DNA of 13,330 bases from Pelotomaculum sp. UBA4789 (lineage in GTDB: Bacteria > Bacillota > Desulfotomaculia > Desulfotomaculales > Pelotomaculaceae): contig DHGV01000085.1 in assembly GCA_002402945.1 (NCBI GenBank), positions 1,108-14,437 of the forward strand, written 5' to 3'. Within the stretch, counting starts at the first letter, position 1. Every line of letters starts with the position of its first letter. Both the position numbers and the translations under genes were made by a program. Shown in pieces: positions 6,291 to 13,330 of the stretch. Below the pieces are notes generated by a model. It was not told the origin of the DNA. It ran no database searches and saw only the letters and a list, made by a program, of their open reading frames with translations.

Positions 6291-6522
6291 ATGCTGGTTA
6301 TTCAGGTATGTGTCGGCAGCTCGTGTTTTTTGCGTTGAAAGCCTGATTGCACATTACAAGCTGGATGACATTGTCACTCTTAAGGGGAACTTTTGCTTCG
6401 AGCGCTGCTCAGATGGTGTTACAGTAATGATTGGTGAAAAAACTTTCACAAAAGTAACGGGCGAGAGCATTGTCGATTTATTCGAAAAAGAAGTGTTCTC
6501 TGCCATATACGGGGTGAAATAA
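6291..6522 (+). pseudogene. Thioredoxin-like [2Fe-2S] ferredoxin-domain protein, frame-broken
   Basis: The body of the product (from VESLIAHYKLDD) carries LKGNFCFERCSDGVTVMI, typical of small NuoE/HymA-like [2Fe-2S] proteins in clostridial redox operons. Its expected N-terminus is present but in another frame: the ATG at 6291, preceded by GAGGG with 7-nt spacing, encodes MLVIQVCVGSSCFLR and then hits TGA at 6336-6338. The rest resumes at 6334 in the next frame. Joined, the two parts hold all four expected cluster cysteines (CVGSSC and CFERC). Family members have about five more residues between LR and the following E-L helix, so a loss of about 14 nt near 6333-6336 is the simplest cause. An 81-codon open frame from an ATG at 6277 exists, but its first 18 residues do not resemble the family. 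The next remnant starts one base after its stop codon. Confidence 0.75.
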
Positions 6523-6523
6523 A

Positions 6524-7037
6524 TTGAAATTAATCAGTACCAACGAAGCGAAGTGCCGTGACTGCTATAAATGTATCCGCACATGCCCGGTAAAATCAAT
6601 TTGCATCAAGTCAGGCAGCTCCAACACCCAGCTGTATGCTTCGGTGATCGAAGAAAGCTGTATCCAGGACGGCCTGTGCACCTTGGTATGCCCCCAGAAA
6701 GCCAAGGTTGTAATAAACCATATAAAAGATGTAAAGCAGCTGTTCTCTGAAAAAGTCGTACCGGTTATAGCCAGTGTGGCGCCCTCCTTTCCGGCTCTGC
6801 TGCCGCTGGCCGGCCCTGCTGTGTTTCCTGCGCTGCTCAGGCGGCTCGGTTTTTCCTACATCGGACAGTGTGCTGTCGGGGCGGAGCTGATATGCGCCGA
6901 GCATATGCGGGTTACCCCCCCGGGGACCGCTTATATCAAGCGCCTGCCCGGTCGTGATCAACCTTGTCGAACGCCATTACCCGCACTTGATTCCTTACCT
7001 GTCACCCCTGGTTTCACCCATGGTCGCCCACGGCCGG
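6524..7037 (+). pseudogene. [FeFe]-hydrogenase-like ferredoxin/sensor protein, frameshifted and 3'-truncated
   Basis: The start is TTG at 6524 with GGGGTG 8 nt upstream. An N-terminal bis-cluster ferredoxin domain shows CRDCYKCIRTCP (residues 11-22) and then CIQDGLCTLVCP, where Asp replaces the usual second Cys. Next come VIASVAPSFPALLP and LGFSYIGQCAVGAEL, the beginning of a hydrogenase large-subunit C-terminal-like domain. At a run of seven C (6915-6921) the frame changes. Reading one base fewer gives PLISSACPVVINLVERHYP and SPLVSPMVAHGR, the expected continuation. The match stops at about 7037, and that frame ends at TGA 7053-7055. The unshifted frame runs to 7108 as nonsense. Relatives continue for several hundred residues (further cluster motifs, often PAS domains), so most of the gene is missing. 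Such proteins are thought to be redox sensors rather than hydrogenases. Confidence 0.8.
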
Positions 7038-8037
7038 TCCGGACTCCAGGTTTGAGGACATCCGAAAATTTTCCCAGCACAAGGTTGACGTGCTGGACAT
7101 TACTTTAAATGATAATGACACGGTCCTTTTGAACGATATATACAACCCGGATGCTAAGTTTCCGGTGTGGGATTTGCTGGCGGTCCGCGACCACGAGACC
7201 GATCGCAAAATTAAAGAGCTGGGCTACCGTGCGCCGGCATCCTGGGTCCTGACCTTTGAAAAACTTTTGAGCAAAACAGATTTCCCGCGAATTGTGCAGC
7301 AGATGCTGAAAAAGCTGGAAGCGGCATACAAATACCCGGTGGATATCGAATTTACCGCAAACTTCTCAAATGGCAGCGGCTTTGAGATCAACCTGCTGCA
7401 GCGCCGCCCCCTGCAAATATTCGGCAAAAGCGTCAAGCATGCGGCCGTAAAAGGGATCACGCCTGATAATACCTTGTTTGCCAATAAAGGCAGTTTTATG
7501 GGCAGTGATATCTTGCAGGCGATTAAAACTGTCGTCTATATTAGAGCTGAAGAGTACAGCAAGCTGTCAGTAACGGACAAATATGAAGTCGCCAGGCTGG
7601 TGGGAAAGATAAACCGGTTATTTCATGACCGTGAAAAAGAGCCCATGATGCTCATTGGGCCAGGCCGGTGGGGAACCAGCACGCCCTCACTGGGAGTGCC
7701 GGTTTCTTTTTCGGAAATAAGTAATGCGGCGGTATTGGCAGAAGTAGCGTCCCCCAAAGATGGATATATGCCCGAAGTTTCCTATGGCGCCCATTTTTCC
7801 CAGGACCTCGTGGAATCCAAAATATTCTATATTGCCCTGTTTCCAGGTAAAGACGATACAGTTTTCAACCCCGCCCTGCTTGATCAATTCAGCAATCTCC
7901 TGTTCAGTATTTTTCCGGAATACAGCAGGCTGCAGCACGCTGTAAAAATTTATCGCCCAACTGAGCTGAGAAAAAAATTATGGCTGCAAGCAAGATTGCA
8001 GCCACGCTCTTCGACATCATTTTTTACCGGGCACTGA
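7038..8037 (+). pseudogene. PEP/pyruvate-binding (PEP-synthase-like) protein, C-terminal fragment
   Basis: From about 7039 a third frame reads PDSRFEDIRKFSQHKVD and continues for about 333 residues. LGYRAPASWVLTFEKLL, YPVDIEFTANF and EINLLQRRPLQIFG resemble the end of the ATP-grasp-like nucleotide-binding domain of PEP synthase/PPDK relatives (Q-x-RPLQ signature). They are followed by a C-terminal region with MLIGPGRWGTSTPSLGVPVSF. Family members of this type run to roughly 800 residues or more, so the N-terminal half is absent. It is joined directly to the hydrogenase-like remnant and out of frame with it. The first in-frame start (GTG at 7090, AAGG 5 nt upstream) could express about 315 residues, but a complete active site is unlikely. 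The last codons run through the gltBD terminator hairpin, so the C-terminal end may also be altered. Confidence 0.7.
7971..8004 (-). terminator. Intrinsic terminator of gltBD
   Basis: On the minus strand TGGCTGCAA (8004-7996) pairs perfectly with TTGCAGCCA (7989-7981) around a 6-nt loop, followed by TAA and seven T (7977-7971). It lies about 60 bp after the gltD stop codon, inside the 3' end of the convergent plus-strand fragment. Confidence 0.85.
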
Positions 8038-8064
8038 TTACCCGCGCCTGCATTCAGATAATTT

Positions 8065-9549
8065 TTACACCAGGCTTGTGCTCCCCATCAGATACCGGTC
8101 ACACTCCCGCGCGGCGCCACGCCCCTCATTGATCGCCCACACCACCAGGCTCTGCCCGCGGCGCATGTCACCGGCGGCAAAAACGCCCTTGATATTAGTA
8201 GCAAAGCTTCCATATTCAGCTTTTGCGTTGGTAAGCTCGTCCTTTTCCACCCCGAGCTGGTCAAGCACGCTGCTTTCCGGACCGGTAAATCCCATCGCCA
8301 GCAGCACCAACTGGGCGGGCCAGATTTTATCGGAGCCCGGGATCTCCCTCGGTATAAAACGACCCTGATCGTCCTTGTGCCACTCAACAGCAGCCGTATG
8401 CACCTCTTTCACCCTGCCGTTCTCATCGCCCGCAAACCTCTTTGTGGTGATACAATAACGGCGGGGGTCATCCCCGTATAGCGCTGCCGCTTCTTCCTGG
8501 CCATACTCCATTTTGTACACCGTGGGGAACTGCGGCCAGGGATTATCACCACTCCGTTCAACAGGCAGCCTGGGCATGATCTCGAGCTGGTTTACACTAC
8601 TGCATTTGTGGCGCAGCGCCGTGCCAACACAGTCAGTACCTGTGTCGCCGCCACCGATAACAATCACGTCTTTTCCCGCGGCAGATATGAATTTTCCGTC
8701 AGACAGGTTGGAGTCCAGCAAACTCCTGGTATTCGCGCCCAAAAACTGCAAGGCAAAATAAATCCCTTTCAGGTCCCGGCCTTCGACCGGCAGGTCACGC
8801 GGCACGGTTGATCCGGTACAGAGCACGATTGCGTCATAGTCCTTGAAGAACTTGTCAACGGGGTAGTCGCTGCCGACTTCCATGCCCGTGATAAAATCAA
8901 CTCCCTCTGACTTCATGAGGTTAACCCGCCGCTGTATTACCCATTTCTCCAGCTTCATATTTGGTATGCCGTACATCAGCAGGCCGCCGATCCTGTCAGC
9001 GCGCTCAAAAACGGTAATCCAGTGGCCGACCTTATTTAATTGATCGGCACAGGCCAAACCGGATGGGCCGGAACCGATTACTGCCACTTTCTTCCCGGTG
9101 CGCCGGGCAGGGGGACGCGGCGCCATCCAGCCATTTCCGTAAGCTTTTTCAATAACAGCGCATTCGATATTCCTGGTCGTAACCGGTTCCGTAGCGAGGC
9201 CGGCCGTACACGCCCCTTCACAGAGGGCGGGACAGACTCTGCAGGTAAACTCCGGAAAATTATTTATTTTCAGCAGTCTGGTCGCGGCTTCCTTCCATAG
9301 CCCCCTGTAAACCAGGTCATTGACCTCCGGAATCAGGTTGTGGTTCGGGCAGCCGGAGATCATGCCATTTAAAATCAGACCTGTATGGCAAAACGGGGTG
9401 CCGCAATCCATGCAGCGTGACGCCTGTTTTCTTAAATCCTCCTCATTAAGCTGCTGGTGGATCTCATTCCAGTCCTTAAGCCGCTCCAGCGGATCGCGGT
9501 CTAAAGGAAGTGTGCGTTGGTGCTCAATAAATCCGTTTGGTTTGCCCAC
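8065..9549 (-). CDS. gltD: Glutamate synthase small subunit (NADPH, FAD, Fe-S)
   Basis: This 494-residue beta subunit of bacterial glutamate synthase feeds electrons from NAD(P)H to the large subunit. The N-terminal domain carries two cysteine sets, CMDCGTPFC with a later GCP (residues 46-67) and CRVCPALCEGAC (103-114), that bind [4Fe-4S] clusters. Next come the FAD-binding GSGPSG (159-164) with the downstream E/R-x-GGLLMYGIP segment, and the NAD(P)H-binding GGGDTG (299-304). The C-terminal FAD motif AAGDMRRGQSLVVWAINEGR is also present. The start is GTG at 9549 with a G-rich ribosome site (GGGGGG) about 6 nt upstream. It follows gltB by 44 nt and is clearly in the same operon. Length and motifs are complete. 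Confidence 0.96.
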   Translation of the reverse strand: MGKPNGFIEHQRTLPLDRDPLERLKDWNEIHQQLNEEDLRKQASRCMDCGTPFCHTGLILNGMISGCPNHNLIPEVNDLVYRGLWKEAATRLLKINNFPEFTCRVCPALCEGACTAGLATEPVTTRNIECAVIEKAYGNGWMAPRPPARRTGKKVAVIGSGPSGLACADQLNKVGHWITVFERADRIGGLLMYGIPNMKLEKWVIQRRVNLMKSEGVDFITGMEVGSDYPVDKFFKDYDAIVLCTGSTVPRDLPVEGRDLKGIYFALQFLGANTRSLLDSNLSDGKFISAAGKDVIVIGGGDTGTDCVGTALRHKCSSVNQLEIMPRLPVERSGDNPWPQFPTVYKMEYGQEEAAALYGDDPRRYCITTKRFAGDENGRVKEVHTAAVEWHKDDQGRFIPREIPGSDKIWPAQLVLLAMGFTGPESSVLDQLGVEKDELTNAKAEYGSFATNIKGVFAAGDMRRGQSLVVWAINEGRGAARECDRYLMGSTSLV

Positions 9550-9593
9550 CTAAATCCCCCCTTATGGAAGCTGTAAACAGCAAAATGCAACAG

Positions 9594-12500
9594 CTAATTA
9601 CCGCTCACCCTGGATACATCTTTAATATTTTCTTCAAAAGCTGCCATAATCGCTTCGTCACCGCTCAAGCCCATCTGCTTCGCCTTTGCTATAGCCTGGA
9701 TTATGCGCTTGTAATCTTTCGGTATGATCTTGACAAACCGGGGTAGCATATCCTCCCATTTATCCAGGACCATTTTCGCCTTTGTGCTCCCCGTAAAATG
9801 CAGGTGCCGCCGGATAGTGTCCCTGAGTTCAGCAATCTCACCGGCATCTGCAAGTTTTTCGGCTGTGATCATTTCGTGGTTACAACTCTTAAGGAAGTTT
9901 CCGGCCTCATCCAAAACGTAGGCGATACCACCCGACATACCTGCGGCAAAATTCCGGCCTGTGCTGCCCAGGACAACCACCCGCCCACCGGTCATATACT
10001 CACATCCGTGATCACCGACACCTTCAACAACCGCAGTCGCGCCGCTGTTGCGCACACAGAAACGTTCGCCGGCCACTCCCCGGATGTATGCCTCCCCTGA
10101 CGTGGCGCCATATAATGATACGTTGCCGATAATTATGTTGTCCTCCGGCATAAATTTTGAGACTGCCGGCGGAAAAGCGATCAGCTTGCCGCCGGAAAGC
10201 CCCTTGCCGAAGTAGTCATTGGCATCGCCTTCCAGTGTCATGGTGATGCCTTTGGGTACAAATGCGCCAAAGCTTTGTCCTGCTGATCCGTCGAAATACA
10301 GGCGGATGGTGTCATCGGGCAGTCCCTCACCGCCGTATCGCTTGGTCACCTCATGCCCCAGGATGGTTGCGACGGCCCGGTTGGTGTTCTTAATGGGCAG
10401 CCTGGCTTCTACCTGTTCCCCGCGCTCCAGGGCCGGCTCGCACAATTTCAGCAGCACTTGCCGGTCCAGGGACTTTTCCAGGGCATGATACTGATCTTTT
10501 TTGTGGTATCTGCCGATGCTCGCCGGCACGTCAGGCTGCCACAGCAAGGTCGACAGGTCCAGGCCTTTAGCCTTCCAATGGCTGATGGCCTCTTCCTGCT
10601 CCAGTACATCAGTGCGCCCGACCATCTCATTGATGTTCCGGAACCCCAGTTCCGCCATTATTTCCCGCATCTCCCGGGCAATAAACCGCATGAAGTTTAC
10701 CACGTGTTCCGGCTTGCCGGTAAATCTCTTGCGCAGCTCCGGATTTTGGGTCGCGACGCCGCAGGGGCAGGTGTCCAGGTTGCACACTCTCATCATCACG
10801 CAACCAATAACCACCAGCGGGGCTGTCGCGAATCCGTACTCCTCAGCACCCAGCAGAGCAGCTATTATTACATCCCGGCCGGACATCAGCTTGCCGTCTG
10901 TTTCCACCACAATCCTGTCGCGCAGGTTATTGAGCACCAATGTCTGGTGGGTTTCCGCCACACCCAGTTCCCAGGGCAGGCCGGCGTGGCTGATGCTGGT
11001 GCGGGGTGAAGCCCCGGTGCCGCCGTCGTAACCGCTGATCAGGACTACGTCAGCCCTGCCCTTGGCTACCCCGGCCGCTATCGTGCCCACGCCCACCTCC
11101 GAAACCAGCTTGACGTTGATCCTGGCGTTGGGATTTGCGTTCTTTAAGTCGTGTATCAGCTCAGCCAGATCCTCGATCGAATATATATCATGGTGCGGCG
11201 GCGGAGAAATCAAACCTACGCCGGCAGTAGTATTCCTGACCTTGGCGATCCAGGGGTAAACCTTGCGTCCCGGCAGCTGTCCGCCCTCTCCGGGTTTTGC
11301 TCCCTGGGCCATTTTGATTTGAATTTCATCGGCGTTTACTAAATACTCACTGGTAACACCGAACCTGGCGGAAGCCACCTGTTTGATGGCGCTGCGCGTT
11401 GAATCGCCGTTGGGCAGAGGCTTGAACCGCACCGGATCCTCTCCGCCCTCCCCGGTGTTGCTTTTGCCGCCAAGGCGGTTCATGGCGATGGCTATACATT
11501 CGTGTGCTTCTTTACTAATAGATCCGAAGGACATTGCCCCGGTCTTAAAGCGGCTGCAGATTGATTCCACCGGTTCAACTTCGTCCAGGGGCACCGGCAA
11601 GCGGCCCGGTTTAAATTTCAAATACCGGCGCAGGGCGGATTTCTGGCTGTTCACCAGCATGGTGTATTTCTTAAAAAGCCTGTAGTCATTATTTCGGCAG
11701 GCTTCCTGCAGAGCCACAATCGTCTGCGGATTGAACATGCGCTCCTCGCCGCCATAACGCCACTGGTACATCGATCCGGAGTCAAGTGTGTCATCAGCGC
11801 CAGGCGCGAATGCCCGCCGGTGCCTCATTTCCGCTTCCCCGGCAATTTCTTCGAGCTTAATGCCGCCGACACGCGAGGCGGTCCAGGTAAAATACTTGTC
11901 TATAACCGACTGGTGGATCCCCACAGCCTCAAAGATCTGCGCGCCGCAGTAACTCTGAATGCTGGATATGCCCATTTTGGAAGCCACCTTGACCACGCCT
12001 TTTACTGCCGCCTTGATGTAGTTCTGCGCTGCTTTTGCCGGTGTGATGCCGCTCATGATACCCTGGTAGCACATACTCTCCAGCGTTTCCAGAGCCAGGT
12101 ATGGATTTATCGCACTGGCTCCATAGCCCAGCAAGACAGCAAAATGATGGGTTTCACGCGGCTCGCCCGACTCCAGCAAAAGGCTCACTTTGGTCCTGGT
12201 TCCCTGCCTGATCAGGTGGTGATGCAGCCCGGCCACAGCCAGCAAGGCGGGAATTGGCGCGTTTTCTGCATCGATATCCCTATCGGACAGGATCAGGAGG
12301 TTGGCGCCGCCCGCTATAGCCCGGTCAGCCTCGCGGCAGAGGCCGTCCATGGCCGCCTTCAGGCCTCTGCCCCCTTCCCCAGACCTGAACAGGATGGGCA
12401 GAATTTCGGATTTGAAACCCTCTTTTTTCAAATGCCGCAACTTTGCCAACTCAGCGTTGGTAAGGATCGGCTTTTTCAGCCTGATCCGGCGGCAGCTTTC

Positions 12501-13330
12501 AGGCTCCGGTCCAATCAGGTTTTTTTCTGAACCGATAGTTGTCTCCACCGCAAAGATAATCTCCTCGCGAATGGAGTCTACCGGCGGGTTGGTCACCTGA
12601 GCGAACAACTGCTTAAAATAGCTGTAAAGCAGCTGTGATTTATCCGACAAGACGGCCAGTGATACGTCATTACCCATCGATCCCACTGGTTCAACCGAGT
12701 CTTTAGCCATCGGCTCCAACACCTTAATCAGGTCCTCGAAGGTGTAGCCGAAAGCCTGCTGGCGCCGCAGGACTGTGTCATGGTCGGCTTCAGGGGTAAA
12801 AAGCGCCTCCGGCAGATCGTCGAGATCAACCAGGTATTCTTTCAGCCACTGCCGGTATGGGTGTTCGCCCACCATTCCAGCTTTTAATTCCTGGTCACTG
12901 ACGATACGCCCTTCACCTGTATCAACAAGCAGCATGTGGCCGGGCCGCAGCCGCTCTTTCAGCACAATATCTTCCGGGGGTATATCAAGTACTCCCACCT
13001 CGGAAGCCAGCACGATCAGGTCATCCTTCGTGACGTAATAACGCGAAGGACGCAGCCCGTTGCGGTCAAGCACAGCGCCGATAATCGTACCGTCCGTGAA
13101 GGCGATGGAAGCAGGCCCGTCCCAGGGCTCCATCAGGCAGCTGTGATATTCGTAAAAAGCTTTCTTTTCATCGCTCATGCTCTCATGGCCGGACCATGGC
13201 TCAGGGATCATCATCATCGCGGCATGGGGCAGGGAACGCCCGGCCATTACCATAAACTCAAAACTGTTGTCAAACATGGCCGAATCACTGCCGTTTTGAT
13301 CGATCACCGGAAAAACCTTGGCCAGTTCTT
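9594..13330 (-). CDS. gltB: Glutamate synthase large subunit (partial, N-terminus beyond right edge)
   Basis: About 1,245 residues are visible of a usual 1,480-1,530. The frame is open to the right edge (LAKVFPVIDQNGSDSAMFDN). Only the last part of the N-terminal glutaminase domain is present (SLPHAAMMMIPEPW, DRNGLRPSRYY), so the catalytic Cys is outside. The central domain (QVTNPPVDSIREE) follows, then the FMN-binding synthase domain (GAMSFGSISKEAH, AKPGEGGQLPG, LISPPPHHDIYS). The [3Fe-4S] cysteines are encoded at 10800-10802, 10782-10784 and 10767-10769, within CVMMRVCNLDTCPCGVATQ. The C-terminal glycine-rich beta-helix domain (GLSGGKLIAFPP, GNVSLYGATSGEAY, GMSGGIAYVLDE) closes the protein. 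The enzyme makes two glutamates from glutamine and 2-oxoglutarate. The promoter lies outside the window. Confidence 0.97.
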   Translation of the reverse strand, partial: ELAKVFPVIDQNGSDSAMFDNSFEFMVMAGRSLPHAAMMMIPEPWSGHESMSDEKKAFYEYHSCLMEPWDGPASIAFTDGTIIGAVLDRNGLRPSRYYVTKDDLIVLASEVGVLDIPPEDIVLKERLRPGHMLLVDTGEGRIVSDQELKAGMVGEHPYRQWLKEYLVDLDDLPEALFTPEADHDTVLRRQQAFGYTFEDLIKVLEPMAKDSVEPVGSMGNDVSLAVLSDKSQLLYSYFKQLFAQVTNPPVDSIREEIIFAVETTIGSEKNLIGPEPESCRRIRLKKPILTNAELAKLRHLKKEGFKSEILPILFRSGEGGRGLKAAMDGLCREADRAIAGGANLLILSDRDIDAENAPIPALLAVAGLHHHLIRQGTRTKVSLLLESGEPRETHHFAVLLGYGASAINPYLALETLESMCYQGIMSGITPAKAAQNYIKAAVKGVVKVASKMGISSIQSYCGAQIFEAVGIHQSVIDKYFTWTASRVGGIKLEEIAGEAEMRHRRAFAPGADDTLDSGSMYQWRYGGEERMFNPQTIVALQEACRNNDYRLFKKYTMLVNSQKSALRRYLKFKPGRLPVPLDEVEPVESICSRFKTGAMSFGSISKEAHECIAIAMNRLGGKSNTGEGGEDPVRFKPLPNGDSTRSAIKQVASARFGVTSEYLVNADEIQIKMAQGAKPGEGGQLPGRKVYPWIAKVRNTTAGVGLISPPPHHDIYSIEDLAELIHDLKNANPNARINVKLVSEVGVGTIAAGVAKGRADVVLISGYDGGTGASPRTSISHAGLPWELGVAETHQTLVLNNLRDRIVVETDGKLMSGRDVIIAALLGAEEYGFATAPLVVIGCVMMRVCNLDTCPCGVATQNPELRKRFTGKPEHVVNFMRFIAREMREIMAELGFRNINEMVGRTDVLEQEEAISHWKAKGLDLSTLLWQPDVPASIGRYHKKDQYHALEKSLDRQVLLKLCEPALERGEQVEARLPIKNTNRAVATILGHEVTKRYGGEGLPDDTIRLYFDGSAGQSFGAFVPKGITMTLEGDANDYFGKGLSGGKLIAFPPAVSKFMPEDNIIIGNVSLYGATSGEAYIRGVAGERFCVRNSGATAVVEGVGDHGCEYMTGGRVVVLGSTGRNFAAGMSGGIAYVLDEAGNFLKSCNHEMITAEKLADAGEIAELRDTIRRHLHFTGSTKAKMVLDKWEDMLPRFVKIIPKDYKRIIQAIAKAKQMGLSGDEAIMAAFEENIKDVSRVSGN

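Noticed and set aside
6277..6338. ATG at 6277 as the true start of the [2Fe-2S] protein
   Set aside because: Its GAGGG is the ribosome site for the ATG at 6291, and the first 18 residues from 6277 do not fit the family, while the 6291 frame gives CVGSSC.
6911..6940. Programmed ribosomal frameshift in the hydrogenase-like gene
   Set aside because: The needed shift is +1-type with no recognised slippery/stop context, and the downstream part is itself truncated 100 bases later, so mutation is the simpler reading.
7090..8037. Intact gene starting at GTG 7090
   Set aside because: The same frame continues upstream with clear family residues (PDSRFEDIRKFSQ), so 7090 is an internal codon of a truncated gene rather than a natural start.
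10759..10772. Extra Cys (CPCG instead of the usual CPVG) next to the GltB [3Fe-4S] motif as a novel cluster type
   Set aside because: All three known ligand cysteines are at normal spacing; a single extra Cys is a small substitution and not evidence of a new cluster.
10353..11031. Long open frames on the plus strand opposite gltB (and similar ones opposite gltD and glgX)
   Set aside because: They are shadows of strongly conserved minus-strand genes, have no ribosome sites and resemble no protein family.

Overview
The window looks like chromosomal DNA of a spore-forming, probably anaerobic Bacillota (Firmicutes), most likely from the Peptococcaceae/Desulfotomaculum-Pelotomaculum side. The evidence is a Spo0F-like response regulator with a sigma-H-type promoter, an EndoAI/EndoA-type mazEF pair, strong AGGAGG-like ribosome sites with many GTG/TTG starts, and remains of a [FeFe]-hydrogenase-like ferredoxin gene of a kind common in anaerobic clostridia. 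The genus is an inference.

Layout. Almost everything is on the minus strand. From the left edge: the start of tsaB (cut by the edge) overlapping tsaE; an intrinsic terminator; a single-domain Spo0F-like receiver gene with tandem promoter candidates; a metal-dependent amidohydrolase; a GlgX/TreX-type glycogen debranching enzyme; an intrinsic terminator; mazF and mazE, whose stop and start codons abut; and a lone acetolactate synthase small subunit (ilvN). The right third is gltD and gltB (glutamate synthase), with gltB running off the right edge. gltBD ends in a strong terminator at 7971-8004.

Between ilvN and gltD lies the only plus-strand block, 6291-8037, and it is the most unusual part. 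It holds three gene remnants: a thioredoxin-like [2Fe-2S] protein whose first 15 residues are in a different frame from the rest; a 2x[4Fe-4S]/[FeFe]-hydrogenase-like protein shifted in frame at a run of seven C and cut off after the SACP...SPM region; and, joined directly to it in a third frame, the C-terminal part of a PEP/pyruvate-binding (PEP-synthase-like) protein. I read this as a decaying redox/signalling operon reduced by an internal deletion. An assembly or sequencing fault is the main alternative.

Functions in the rest of the window are mostly housekeeping: tRNA t6A modification (TsaB/TsaE), sporulation phosphorelay (Spo0F-like), alpha-glucan breakdown (GlgX), growth control by an mRNA interferase (MazEF), branched-chain amino acid synthesis (IlvN) and ammonia assimilation (GltBD). 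No tRNA, rRNA, CRISPR array, IS element or phage gene was seen, and no gene-free stretch exceeds 300 bases.
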